From contig JAIXUQ010000108.1 in assembly GCA_027483465.1 (NCBI GenBank), forward strand, positions 113,178 through 177,177: 64,000 nt of DNA, written 5' to 3'. The translations under genes were made by a program, and so were the position numbers. Below, piece by piece: positions 1 through 10,441 of this stretch (the stretch's first letter is position 1; the number at the start of each line of letters is the position of its first letter). Origin of the DNA: Sphingomonadales bacterium (GTDB taxonomy: Bacteria; Pseudomonadota; Alphaproteobacteria; Sphingomonadales; Sphingomonadaceae). A model generated the notes under the pieces. That model saw only the letters and a program-made list of their open reading frames with translations, had not been told where the DNA came from and searched no databases.

Positions 1-1
1 C

Positions 2-160
2 GCCGGCATTGACTCACTGCCGCTCTTCGCCGCCCCCGCCGCCGCCGCCACCCCTGACCAGCTGCGCGAAAAGCTCGCCGCCATCGATCCCGACAACATC
101 ACCCCGCGTGAGGCGCTTGATCTTCTGGCCGAACTGAAGGCGCTCGCCGCACCCAACTGA
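2..160 (+). CDS. mutS: DNA mismatch repair protein MutS, C-terminal end (partial)
   Basis: Only the last 52 codons and the stop are in the window. The frame reads to a TGA at 158-160. It contains an Ala/Pro-rich linker followed by a short helical tail with the motif IDPDNITPREALDLLAEL. This matches the conserved tail of MutS, where the dimer/tetramer segment ends with a D-P-x-x-L/I-T-P-R-x-A-L motif. MutS recognises mismatched bases in DNA and starts repair through its C-terminal ATPase. The catalytic regions lie upstream of the window, so the call rests on the tail alone. Confidence 0.8.
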   Translation, partial: AGIDSLPLFAAPAAAATPDQLREKLAAIDPDNITPREALDLLAELKALAAPN

Positions 161-186
161 ACAAGACAGCGCCGGCCCGCGCCCGA

Positions 187-2253
187 TCAACGGCGGCATT
201 GCAAGGTCCAGGCCCGCCGCGGCTTGTCCACCTCCAGTTCGTGGCAGCCGGCGGCCAACAGCAGGGATGGCGGCAGGCGCAACTCGCGTTCGAGGCCGGC
301 TATGCCGGGCAGGTCCGGCCAGGGCACAAAGCGCGACCAGCGGCGTTCGTCCGCGAAGCGCTGCAATGCCGGCTGCTGCTCCACCAGCACCCGGCTGAAC
401 TGCAAGGGCCCCACCACCAGCGGGGTCGCCAGTTGCAGGGGCCGGGCGGCGCGCGGCCGCTGATCGGCGTTGCGCCAGCGCTGCACCGGGCCGGCATAGG
501 CCCCGCCATGCAGGCGCATCAGATCCTGGCCCAGCGCCAGCGAGACGATGGGTTCGGCCACGTCGGGCGCCAGTTCCAGGCCAACGAACAGCGTGTCGAT
601 GCCGGGCACCGCCGTCACGCCCATCACCGCCTGATCATGGGAACGGTCGCCAATGGTCAGCACCAGCGGCGTTGCCGTTCCATTTGCCGGCGGCGGCCCC
701 AGTTGCAGGCACAGATGGGCATCAGGCAGGGTGGCCAGCGCGATCCGGCCGTGGTGCGGCAGATTGTTGAGCGGCACCGGCCCCGCGCGCCCCCTCAGGG
801 CCAGCGATGTCGACACCGCCTGCGCTTTTCCGCCAGCGCTGGTCAGTTGCACGTCCATGCTGGCCAGCATGCCGCCGCCTTCGGTGTCAAAAAAGCCGAC
901 GCCCGCCTGAGCGGCAAGCGCGTCGGGCAAGGTCATCGCAGCCAATTCGCCAAGTTGCGCGCCGGGATTGGCGCGCCGCAGCGCATCGGCCAGTTGTCCG
1001 CGCCGCTGCTGATCCCTCTGTGTTGCGATCATCCGCGCCGTCATCATCTGATCATGCACCCAGCCGTTCAGCATCAGCCCTTCGCGCCCGGCCTCCCCCG
1101 GCACCAGTTCCAGCGGGCGATCATCAAGCTGCACCGTCACAGGCTCGCCCAGCGCCAGCCGCAGCGGCGGCGACGCCGGCAGCACCGGTTCGATCAATGG
1201 GCCGTCTGGCCGCGTCACCGGCACCGCTGCGGTCTGCGCCGTGGCTTGCCACCCGGCCTGTTCGGGGGGCGCACAGCTCAGGCGAAACCGCCGCTCCAGC
1301 TTGTCGATCAGCAGGCTGGTGCAGCCGGCGGCTTCCAATTGGGTGCGCGACAGGACGATGTAACGCGCCACCCGCCGTTGCTTGAGGATGCGCCCCGGCA
1401 CTTGCATCACCTCGGGGTCCTCCTCGGCATCCAGCGGTGTCATCTGCCCGCGCGCCAGGCTCATGGTGGCATCGCGCGGCCCGCCCTGCCGCACCGCCAC
1501 GGCATCGATGCGGATGGCCCCGATCATCAGCGGCCGTGCCAGCTGCAGCCGCCGCACCGGCCGGCGCACACCCAGAAGGATCTCCTCCTGCCAGCTTTCC
1601 CCCACGAACTGCCCGCCCAGCGTGGCGGCGAGATCGGCACCGGTGGCCGCCGTCACCAGCGGCAGCGCCCGGCGCATCCGCACATCAACCCCCACGGCAA
1701 CATATTGCTTTCCCACGCTGGAGATGCCGTAGGCGGCCCGATCGATCCCGCCCACCAGCGGCAGGTTGATCACCTCGGCTGCCGGCCCGGTGGCCGGCAC
1801 CGGCCATTCCACCCGCACCCGCCAGTGCGGCAGCGCAAACGGCCCGATGGTGCCGGCCAGCGGCAGCCGCTGTTCACCGGGAAACCAATAGAACTCCCGG
1901 CGCAGCAGCGGGCCGCCCTGGGCCAGCCAACCCTTGCCATGGCGGCCGCGCAGCACCACGCGGCCGCCAATCACCAGATCGGCGCTGTTGTCCAGCGGCG
2001 CGGCCGAAAGCCCGATGCGCAACACGCTTTCATCATTCAGGGTGACATGATCAACCGTGCCGGTCGTCAGCGCCAACGCCACCGACAGGCCATTGACATA
2101 GGCCATCACCGGCTGATCGGCGGCCAGCACCAGGGGGGCCGGCTCATCGGCTGCCGGCTGCGCCGCGGCCGGGGTGGCCGCGGCAAGCGCGCCTAGGGCT
2201 GCTGCCCACATCATTACCGCAACGCGCCACCGCATCTGCCACCGCCTGATCAT
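187..2253 (-). CDS. Secreted protein of unknown function with an internal duplication
   Basis: This is a 688-aa protein with an N-terminal signal peptide (hydrophobic stretch at about residues 10-31, ending AAAQ). I do not recognise a named family. Two segments recur in the second half. Residues 231-256 (RLQLARPLMIG core) resemble 601-626 (PLQLATPLVVG core). Residues 297-327 (AAGC...C spacing) resemble 656-686 (LAAGCHELEVDK). This implies two copies of one domain, each ending with a pair of cysteines. The segment at residues 50-82 (YVNG...LTTGT...IGL) loosely recalls the first strand-turn of retropepsin-like aspartyl proteases, but the aspartate of the DTG motif is absent, so protease activity is not claimed. 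Location is probably periplasmic. A Met at residue 7 is an alternative start. Confidence 0.75.
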   Translation of the reverse strand: MIRRWQMRWRVAVMMWAAALGALAAATPAAAQPAADEPAPLVLAADQPVMAYVNGLSVALALTTGTVDHVTLNDESVLRIGLSAAPLDNSADLVIGGRVVLRGRHGKGWLAQGGPLLRREFYWFPGEQRLPLAGTIGPFALPHWRVRVEWPVPATGPAAEVINLPLVGGIDRAAYGISSVGKQYVAVGVDVRMRRALPLVTAATGADLAATLGGQFVGESWQEEILLGVRRPVRRLQLARPLMIGAIRIDAVAVRQGGPRDATMSLARGQMTPLDAEEDPEVMQVPGRILKQRRVARYIVLSRTQLEAAGCTSLLIDKLERRFRLSCAPPEQAGWQATAQTAAVPVTRPDGPLIEPVLPASPPLRLALGEPVTVQLDDRPLELVPGEAGREGLMLNGWVHDQMMTARMIATQRDQQRRGQLADALRRANPGAQLGELAAMTLPDALAAQAGVGFFDTEGGGMLASMDVQLTSAGGKAQAVSTSLALRGRAGPVPLNNLPHHGRIALATLPDAHLCLQLGPPPANGTATPLVLTIGDRSHDQAVMGVTAVPGIDTLFVGLELAPDVAEPIVSLALGQDLMRLHGGAYAGPVQRWRNADQRPRAARPLQLATPLVVGPLQFSRVLVEQQPALQRFADERRWSRFVPWPDLPGIAGLERELRLPPSLLLAAGCHELEVDKPRRAWTLQCRR

Positions 2254-2396
2254 TACGCTGATGTAATGTCTTTATGGGGGCGGGCCCGGGCCTGTGCAAG
2301 GCCTGTGGACGGAGCCGGCCTGTTCATCGGCAGGTCAGTGTCAACCTGTCATGCCCTTGTCATCAATCGCTCCGCGTTCCTGTGCAGGATGTTGCC

Positions 2397-3764
2397 ATGC
2401 CGATCCCCCTTCGCCTGCTGCTGCCGATGCTGGGCCTGGCGGGCGCCGCCAGCGCCCAACCGCAAGCCATGCCAATGCCGGTGCCGCCGCCCGACCTGCC
2501 GGCAGAGGCGGCGCCGGTGATCGCGGCGCCGCCGCAGCCGGGCACCATGGCCGCCAGCCCCGAGGCCGCCGCCGATCCGCAGGCGGCCCGCCAGGCCCAG
2601 TTGGACGCGCAGCCGGGAGACCGGTTCGGCTTTCGCGATGTGGACGACGTGAGCGCCTTTCAGCCGCTGCTGGCGCCGCATGGCCGCTGGGTGGAAAGCC
2701 GCTGGGGTACCGCCTTCCGGCCCGACGTCGCCAGTGATTGGCGGCCGTATCAGAACGGCGAATGGGCGCCCGGCCGCTTCTGGCGCAGCGCCGATCCCTG
2801 GGGCTGGGCCACCGATCATTACGGCCGCTGGGGCCATGATGACCGGCTGGGCTGGGTGTGGGTGCCGGGCAGCCAGTGGGCACCAAGCTGGACCGCGTGG
2901 CGGGATGATGACGAGGTGGTGGGCTGGGCGCCGGTTCCACCGCAGGTCAGCTATCGCTGGGATGCCGGCTTTGGCAATGACTGGCGCTGGAATGACTGGA
3001 ACAGCTGGTATGCGCCGGGCTGGGTGTGGGTGCCGCGCAGCCAGGTCCATGCCGGCTTCTATGGCGCCCGTGCCCTGCCCTGGCACGACGGCCGCCGCTA
3101 TTGGCGCGGCAGCCGCTGGACCGGCTGGAACGGCTGGGGCGGCGGCCTTGGCTGGAACGACTGGAACCGGCGCGGCGGCATCAGCATCGGGATCGGGACG
3201 GGCTGGAACAATTGGGGGTGGAACAGCTGGTATCGGCCCTGGGCGTGGAACAGTGGTTGGAACAGTTGGGGTTGGAACAATTGGGGTTGGAACAACTGGG
3301 GCTGGAACAACGGGTGGAACAATTGGGGTTGGAACCGGCCCGGCTGGAATGGACGCCGTTGGAATGATCGGGGCTGGAATGATCGGGGCCGCGATGACCG
3401 GCGCTGGGATCGCGATCCGCGCCGGGGCGCGCCGGGCAGCGTGGGTGATTATATCGGCCGTGGCCTGAATGGCACATCGCCACCGACGCGCGAAGACCGC
3501 CGCGGCGAGGGACGCAGCAATGACTGGCGGGGCAATGACTGGCGCCGCAATGATGGCGCCCGCAATGATGGCGCCCGCAATGATTGGGGTGGCCCCCGGG
3601 GTGATCGCGGCGACGGCTTCCGCCGCGAGGTGGCACCCGCCCGGCCGCCATCGCCTGGCGGTGACTGGCAGGGCGGCGTTTCCGGCCGCATCGGCCGGGC
3701 CATGGCCCCGCCCGATGGCGGCCGCCGCAACCCCGATGGCGAGCGGCGCGACCGCCGGCCCTGA
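2397..3764 (+). CDS. Exported Trp/Asn-rich repeat protein (DUF6600-like)
   Basis: The start at 2397 is chosen because it is followed directly by a signal peptide (MPIPLRLLLPMLGLAGAASA); the frame is open further upstream. The mature 435-aa part begins with a Pro/Ala-rich stretch. It continues with aromatic motifs such as GRWV, YGRWGHDDRLGWVWVPG and VGWAPVPP, typical of the DUF6600-type W/P exported proteins. Next comes a tract of roughly 80 residues dominated by W-N-x-W-G-W-N units, then an Arg/Asp/Asn-rich tail with repeated RNDGA and NDWR units. It is probably an envelope or surface protein; no enzymatic motif is visible. The WN tract is encoded by short tandem DNA repeats, so its length may vary between strains. 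Confidence 0.75.
   Translation: MPIPLRLLLPMLGLAGAASAQPQAMPMPVPPPDLPAEAAPVIAAPPQPGTMAASPEAAADPQAARQAQLDAQPGDRFGFRDVDDVSAFQPLLAPHGRWVESRWGTAFRPDVASDWRPYQNGEWAPGRFWRSADPWGWATDHYGRWGHDDRLGWVWVPGSQWAPSWTAWRDDDEVVGWAPVPPQVSYRWDAGFGNDWRWNDWNSWYAPGWVWVPRSQVHAGFYGARALPWHDGRRYWRGSRWTGWNGWGGGLGWNDWNRRGGISIGIGTGWNNWGWNSWYRPWAWNSGWNSWGWNNWGWNNWGWNNGWNNWGWNRPGWNGRRWNDRGWNDRGRDDRRWDRDPRRGAPGSVGDYIGRGLNGTSPPTREDRRGEGRSNDWRGNDWRRNDGARNDGARNDWGGPRGDRGDGFRREVAPARPPSPGGDWQGGVSGRIGRAMAPPDGGRRNPDGERRDRRP
3200..3345 (+). repeat. Tandem repeat encoding W-N-x-W-G units
   Basis: Imperfect 15-bp-type units of the form tggaacaaytggggt are repeated head to tail within the Trp/Asn-rich exported protein. Spacing variants (GGWNNW, WNSW) interrupt the array. 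All repeat lengths keep the reading frame. Confidence 0.7.
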
Positions 3765-3769
3765 CCGGC

Positions 3770-4123
3770 TCAATCGCCGGGCACCGCCGCCCAATGGGCA
3801 AAGGCCCGCGCCTGCAGGGCCGCCACATAGGCGCGCGCGTCCGGGTCGGTCCAGTTGGCCGGGGCATCACGGCGGCCCACCCACCAGCCCTGGCCGGGCA
3901 GCCGGTCCGCCTCGCGCACCACCAGCACCGCCAGTTCCGGCCGGCCTGCCGCCTGCCCGGCGGCATCGATGGCATCCAGCAGGCGGCACAGGCTGCGCAT
4001 GCGCGGCCGGCTGAAGCGGTGGCCCAACGCCAGCAGCGCCTCGGAATAGGACAGATCACGCCCGGCCCGCGCCGCTGCAATCAGCAGCGCCTCCACATCA
4101 GGCAGGTCGGCCGCGCTCACCAT
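3770..4123 (-). CDS. Conserved hypothetical protein, 117 aa
   Basis: This soluble protein has no signal peptide or membrane segment. It is convergent with the Trp/Asn-rich protein gene and ends 5 bp from it. It begins with an alpha-helical segment (VEALLIAAARAGRDLSYSEA) followed by an Arg-rich helix (RFSRPRMRSLCRLLDAID) and a strand segment (ELAVLVVREAD) before PGQGWWVG. The YSE...LGHRF...PRM pattern faintly recalls the winged-helix DNA-binding part of alkyltransferase-like proteins, but no catalytic PCHR motif is present. I do not assign a function. An in-frame GTG at 4132 is an alternative start. Confidence 0.6.
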   Translation of the reverse strand: MVSAADLPDVEALLIAAARAGRDLSYSEALLALGHRFSRPRMRSLCRLLDAIDAAGQAAGRPELAVLVVREADRLPGQGWWVGRRDAPANWTDPDARAYVAALQARAFAHWAAVPGD

Positions 4124-4206
4124 GGCCGCCACCCTGGCCCATCAGCCGATGCCGCGCAACGAGACGATGGGTGACAGCGCCCCCGCCCCCTGCTAACGCC
4201 ACCGGC

Positions 4207-4821
4207 ATGACAGTGTATCTGCACGAAGGCGATCTGCCCGCCGATGTATTGGCCCCCGGCCCGGTGGCGGTGGACAGCGAGACCATGGGCCTCAACCCGC
4301 ATCGTGACCGGCTGTGCCTGATCCAGATCAGCGATGGCCAGGGCGACGAGCATCTGGTGCGCTTTGCCGCCGGGGATTATGCAGCCCCCAATCTCAAGGC
4401 CGTGCTCGCCGACCCGGCCCGGCTGAAACTGATGCATTTCGCCCGTTTCGATGTGGCGGTGATCCGCCATTATCTGGGCGTGTGGGCCACGCCGGTGTTC
4501 TGCACCAAGATCGCTTCGAAACTGGTGCGCACCTACACGGATCGCCACGGGCTGAAGGATCTGCTGCGCGAAACGTTGGGCGTGGAAATTTCCAAGCAGC
4601 AGCAATCAAGCGACTGGGGCGCCGCCATCCTGTCTGACGCGCAGAAGGATTATGCCGCCAGCGATGTGCGCTATCTGCATCGGGCCCATGATGTGCTGGT
4701 GGAACGGCTGGCCCGGGAAGGGCGCACCGCCATCGCCCAGGCCTGTTTCGATTTTCTGCCCGCCAGGGCCGAACTTGATCTGGTCGGCTGGGACGAGACC
4801 GACATTTTCGCCCATATGTGA
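4207..4821 (+). CDS. rnd: Ribonuclease D-type 3'-5' exonuclease
   Basis: This 204-aa protein consists of a single DEDDy exonuclease domain. The metal-binding residues are visible in order: Exo I in VDSETMGL (D and E), Exo II in MHFARFDVAV (D), and Exo III in YAASDVRYL (Y and D). It lacks the HRDC domains of long RNase D proteins, as is usual for the short alphaproteobacterial form. It trims 3' ends of structured RNAs. The start at 4207 (MTVYLHEGDLP) fits the family; an ATG 12 codons upstream would add only a Pro-rich stretch. It lies directly upstream of lptC and lptA. Confidence 0.9.
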   Translation: MTVYLHEGDLPADVLAPGPVAVDSETMGLNPHRDRLCLIQISDGQGDEHLVRFAAGDYAAPNLKAVLADPARLKLMHFARFDVAVIRHYLGVWATPVFCTKIASKLVRTYTDRHGLKDLLRETLGVEISKQQQSSDWGAAILSDAQKDYAASDVRYLHRAHDVLVERLAREGRTAIAQACFDFLPARAELDLVGWDETDIFAHM

Positions 4822-4835
4822 GGGAAGGCCCGGCC

Positions 4836-5492
4836 ATGGCCACGCGCCCTTCCGGCCCAGATCGCAGCCTGTCACCCCGGCAGCGGGCCGCCCTGCCCGG
4901 CAGCCGCCACGAAACGCTGATGCGGCAGCTGAAATGGCTGCTGCCGGCACTGGCCGGGGTGCTGGCCCTCACCCTGCTGCTGTGGCCGCTGCTGGCCGCC
5001 CAGGAATTTTCCTTCCTGCTGGCCAAGGATCAGGTGGCGCTGGCGCCGGAGCGGCTCAAGGTCTCGCGCGCCGAATATCGCGGCACCACGGCGGCCGGCG
5101 AAGCCTTTTCCATCATCGCCGGCACCGCCCTGCAACGCTCCAGCGCCGATCCTGTGGTGGAATTGACCGGGCTTGCCGCCAGCATCGATGATCGCGATGG
5201 CCCGTCGCGCGTCACCGCCCCCAGCGGCCGCTATTTCATCGACGAAGACCGGCTGGAGGTGTCAGGCCCCGTCCGCTTGCGCTCCGATGGCGGCTACCGC
5301 CTCGATGCCGCCACCGTGCAGGTGGACATGAAGCGCCGCGCCATCAGTTCCGACGCGCCGGTGGCCGGCCAATTGCCGATCGGCCGGTTCAGCGCCGATC
5401 AGATGAGCGGCGATCTGGCCGGCAAGCGCATCAGCCTGGTGGGCAAAGTCCACTTGCGGATCAACCGGCAAAGCGGCACAGGGGGCGCATGA
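4836..5492 (+). CDS. lptC: LPS export ABC transporter periplasmic protein LptC
   Basis: This bitopic inner-membrane protein of 218 aa carries lipopolysaccharide from the LptBFG complex to LptA. After a basic N-terminal stretch there is one membrane segment at about residues 34-53. A periplasmic beta-jellyroll-type domain follows with alternating strands (RVTAPSGRYFIDEDRLEVSG, YRLDAATVQVDMKRR). The ATG at 4836 is preceded by AGGGAAGG at 4821-4828; a GTG at 4818 overlapping the rnd stop is less well placed. The gene overlaps lptA by 4 bp, which indicates translational coupling. Confidence 0.87.
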   Translation: MATRPSGPDRSLSPRQRAALPGSRHETLMRQLKWLLPALAGVLALTLLLWPLLAAQEFSFLLAKDQVALAPERLKVSRAEYRGTTAAGEAFSIIAGTALQRSSADPVVELTGLAASIDDRDGPSRVTAPSGRYFIDEDRLEVSGPVRLRSDGGYRLDAATVQVDMKRRAISSDAPVAGQLPIGRFSADQMSGDLAGKRISLVGKVHLRINRQSGTGGA

Positions 5493-5989
5493 TCCGCGCG
5501 TTCCACGGCCTGTTGTTGCTGGCGATGCTGCCATCGGCCGCCTTCGCCCAGGGTTTTGACAGCCGTGCGCCGGTGGATATCGATGCCGCCCGCATGGATT
5601 TGTCGGATGATGACCGGGAGGCGGTGTTTTCCGGCGCCGTGGTCATCCGCCAGGGCAATCTCACGCTCAACGCCGATCGCGTGCGGGTCAGCTATGCCAA
5701 GGATGGCGCCGGCAACCCGCAGGTGCAGCGCATCGATGCGCTGGGCAATGTCCGCATCGCGCAGGACACGATGCGCGCCACTGCCCGCACCGGCTATTAT
5801 GATATCAACAGCCGGCTGATCACCCTGCAGGGCGCCGTGAAGATGAACCGTTCCGGCAATCAGTTGCAGGGCGAACGGGTGGTGTGGAACCTCAACAGCC
5901 GCACCTCCAGCTTTGATGCCCGCACCCCCGCCAACCCCGGCGGGCGCGTTTCCGGCCGGTTCACCGTGCCGCAGCCCAAGCCGAATTGA
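5489..5989 (+). CDS. lptA: LPS transport periplasmic protein LptA
   Basis: This 166-aa protein has a signal peptide ending at AFA|QGF. The mature OstA/LptA domain contains typical strand motifs: IDAARMDLSDDDREAVFSG, NADRVRVSY and QLQGERVVWNL. LptA forms the periplasmic bridge that passes LPS from LptC to LptD. It starts in an ATGA overlap with lptC. In many alphaproteobacteria lptB and rpoN follow, but here the next gene is on the other strand and overlaps the lptA 3' end by 29 bp. Confidence 0.9.
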   Translation: MIRAFHGLLLLAMLPSAAFAQGFDSRAPVDIDAARMDLSDDDREAVFSGAVVIRQGNLTLNADRVRVSYAKDGAGNPQVQRIDALGNVRIAQDTMRATARTGYYDINSRLITLQGAVKMNRSGNQLQGERVVWNLNSRTSSFDARTPANPGGRVSGRFTVPQPKPN

Positions 5990-6824
5990 CCGCGCGGACC
6001 GCGGCGCGCACCGCATCGGGCTGTTCCAGCGGCAGAAAATGGCTGGTGCCGGCCAGCCGCCGCGCCTCCAGGCAGGCCGGGTGCGCCGCAAAGGCCGCCA
6101 GTTCGGCATCCCGCACGGTGGAGTCCTGCTCGCCTGCCAGCAGGATGAACGGGCAATTGAGGCCGGCCAGCGCCGGCTCGATGCGGGGCGACACGGCCCG
6201 GAACGTGGCCGCTTCATACGCCGGCGCGCAGGCCAGCGCCACGCCATCCGCCGCGGCCACCAGCCCGCCATCCAGATAGGCCGCCAGCGCCGCATCGGGC
6301 CAGGTCTTGAACACGCCGCGGCCATGATAGGCGGCGTGCGCCTCGGCCCGGCTGGCGAAGGCCCCGCGCCGCCGCGCCGCCTGATCGGCCATTGGATTGG
6401 GGATCGCCGCGCCCGCCCGCACCATGGCCGCCACGTCAAATGGCAGCATGGCCGGATCGATCAGCACCAGCCCGGCCACGCGATCCGGCCGAGCCGCCGC
6501 CGCCAGCAACGAAACAGCCGCCCCCATCGAATGGCCGGCCAGCAGCCAGGGCGCGCCGGCATCGATCACATCCAGCAGCCGCAGCAGATCATCGGCAAAC
6601 TGGTCCCAACTGGTCAGCGCCGCCGGATCATTGGGCAGGCCGGTGAAGCCATGGCCGCGCGCATCGCTGGCGCTGATGGCGAATTCGCTGGCGAGCGGCG
6701 CCAGCAGATCGGCATAGAGCGCGGCGTTCATGCCGGTGGCATGGGCAAAATGCAGGCGCTGGCCCGTGCCTTTCTGCAGTGCCGAAACCGGCCCGGCCGG
6801 TGTGGTGATGCTGATCCGCTCCAT
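5961..6824 (-). CDS. Alpha/beta hydrolase
   Basis: This 287-aa alpha/beta hydrolase-fold protein has a full catalytic set. The nucleophile elbow is GHSMG (Ser99), the acid is in LLAGEQDSTV, and the His is in GTSHFLPLEQPD near the C terminus. The oxyanion-side segment is HATGMNAALY. No signal peptide is present, so it is cytoplasmic. The substrate cannot be told from sequence; small esters or lactones are typical of this group. It is convergent with lptA and its stop lies inside the lptA reading frame. The start ATG at 6822-6824 is the natural family start. Confidence 0.85.
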   Translation of the reverse strand: MERISITTPAGPVSALQKGTGQRLHFAHATGMNAALYADLLAPLASEFAISASDARGHGFTGLPNDPAALTSWDQFADDLLRLLDVIDAGAPWLLAGHSMGAAVSLLAAAARPDRVAGLVLIDPAMLPFDVAAMVRAGAAIPNPMADQAARRRGAFASRAEAHAAYHGRGVFKTWPDAALAAYLDGGLVAAADGVALACAPAYEAATFRAVSPRIEPALAGLNCPFILLAGEQDSTVRDAELAAFAAHPACLEARRLAGTSHFLPLEQPDAVRAAVRAVNSAWAAAR

Positions 6825-6851
6825 CCCCGCCTGATAGCAGGCAGGGCTGTT

Positions 6852-7723
6852 TCAGCCAGTGCGCTGATTTGCCAGCCAGCGCGCCAGCACGGCGGCGTTG
6901 CGCGCCAGCAGCGCCGGATCACGCTGGGCCGGCGCGGTCATGATTGCGCCATCCAGCACCGTGTCGATCGGGCTGGGGCTGCGCGCCGCTGGCAGCGCGG
7001 CACACAGCGCGCGGATGCTGGCCCGCGCCAGCGCCGCATTGGCCTGCATCACCGCCATGATGTCGGTGACGGCCACATCGGCGCCATCGTGCCAGCAATC
7101 CCGATCCGTCACCATCGCCAGCAGGGCGTAGGGCAGTTCGGCCTCGCGCGCCAGTTTCGCTTCCGGCATCGCCGTCATCCCCACCAGATCACAGCCCCAG
7201 GCGCGGTGCAGCCGGCTTTCGGCACGGGTGGAAAAGGCCGGGCCCTGCATGGCCAGATAGGTGCCGCCGCGATGCAGCCGGCCACCGGCAGCCTGCACGG
7301 CATCGCCGGCCAGCGCCGAAAGCCGCGGGCAGGTGGGATCGGCCAGCGGCACATGCGCCACCAGGCCGGGGCCAAAGAAGCTGCCCGGCCGGTCGTGGGT
7401 GCGATCGATGAACTGGTCCACCACCACGAAATCGCCCGGCGCCATGGCCGCGTTCAGCGATCCCACCGCCGAAATCGCCAGCAGATCGGTGCAGCCCAGC
7501 CGTTTCAGCACATCGATATTCGCCCGCATGTTCAATGCATCGGGCGGGATGCGGTGGCCCCGGCCATGGCGCGGCAGAAAACGCAGCTCAACCGCGCCGA
7601 TACGCCCGGCCAGCACCGCATCCGATGGCGCGCCCCACGGGCTGTCCACCGTGATCCAGCGCGCATCCTCCAGCCCATCAATGGCATAGAGGCCGGAACC
7701 GCCGATGATGCCGATGGTCCAGC

Positions 7724-7727
<4 letters not shown>
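6852..7727 (-). CDS. mtnP: S-methyl-5'-thioadenosine phosphorylase
   Basis: This 291-aa protein is a trimeric-type PNP/MTA phosphorylase. Visible motifs are IGIIGGSGLY at the N terminus (phosphate binding), RHGRGHRIPP, the MQGPAFSTRAES block, and GMTAMPEAKLARE, the family signature with the Met and Glu that contact the nucleoside. It cleaves methylthioadenosine, a by-product of polyamine synthesis and other reactions, to adenine and 5-methylthioribose-1-phosphate. It is translationally coupled (4-bp overlap) to the aldolase-like gene upstream of it. Confidence 0.93.
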
Positions 7728-9867
<2,140 letters not shown>

Positions 9868-9899
9868 GGTTCCAAGGAAGAAAAAGGGGCCTCCGGCGG

Positions 9900-9932
9900 G
9901 CAGGGCCTGAGGCCCTGCACCCACTTTCGTTT
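9900..9932 (+). terminator. Intrinsic terminator after the LPOR gene
   Basis: An 8-bp perfect stem, GCAGGGCC / GGCCCTGC, with a TGA loop (9900-9918) is followed by a T-rich tract (ACTTTCGTTTTC). It lies 33 bp after the LPOR stop. The stem and its GC-rich left flank (GGCCTCCGGCGGGCAGGG) match the hairpin near 10404-10422 in inverted orientation. Confidence 0.6.
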
Positions 9933-10008
9933 TCAAGTGTGCGGGTTTGGAAGGGCGTCCGGTTGCGGTCCAATAGCGCTAATCGCGAGAAGCAGCTAAT
10001 CTTGAGCG

Positions 10009-10359
10009 ATGACCATCAATGTTCCTGAAATCGAACAAGCGCGGGCGAGGATTGTCGACACCGCACAAGAAATGCTCGCAGGCCGGATATCATACATCGA
10101 AGGGACGCGCGCGATTTGTGGAATGTTGAATGCCGCAGGCTTGGACCATCTCCAGGACCCGTTCGTCGGCTTCACTGCAATTGATTGCGAAACGGACGGC
10201 GTGCCTATCGGCGATGTCCGGGAGCGCTGGCATCCAGAGGCCAGGCTAAAGCTGGCAGCTGACTGGGAAAGCGCAGAAATCTACGCCAAGTCGATCGGGG
10301 AGCGCACCTGCAGAGCCGCAATTGCATGGCTCGATGCAAACCCGCTTGTCGGCCGCTGA
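10009..10359 (+). CDS. Hypothetical protein, 116 aa, atypical base composition
   Basis: This soluble protein has no signal peptide. It starts with an amphipathic helix (EIEQARARIVDTAQEML) and continues with SYIEGTRAICGML, a central segment FTAIDCETDGVPIGD, and two further helices ending TCRAAIAWLDANPL. The family is not recognised with confidence; similar all-helical proteins occur as lone cargo genes. Its codons are visibly less GC-biased than those of the neighbours (for example ATT, CAA, GAA and AAA are common), which suggests recent transfer. It sits alone between the convergent LPOR and BciB genes and is bounded by two related hairpin repeats. Confidence 0.7.
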   Translation: MTINVPEIEQARARIVDTAQEMLAGRISYIEGTRAICGMLNAAGLDHLQDPFVGFTAIDCETDGVPIGDVRERWHPEARLKLAADWESAEIYAKSIGERTCRAAIAWLDANPLVGR

Positions 10360-10388
10360 CAACCCTAAAGACGCCGTTCAGTTTCGTC

Positions 10389-10422
10389 CAAAAACAAAGG
10401 GTTGCAGGGACTGCGTCCCTGC
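10389..10422 (-). terminator. Intrinsic terminator after bciB
   Basis: Read leftward, the stem GCAGGGA / TCCCTGC with a CGCAG loop (10404-10422) is followed by AACCCTTTGTTTTTGG. That is a hairpin with a T-run, 20 bp past the bciB stop. It shares its GC-rich flank with the terminator after the LPOR gene. Confidence 0.65.
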
Positions 10423-10441
10423 CCGCCGGGGGCCTCTGCCT

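Noticed and set aside
3200-3345. CRISPR-like array
   Set aside because: Repeats are adjacent with no unique spacers and they encode an in-frame protein tract.
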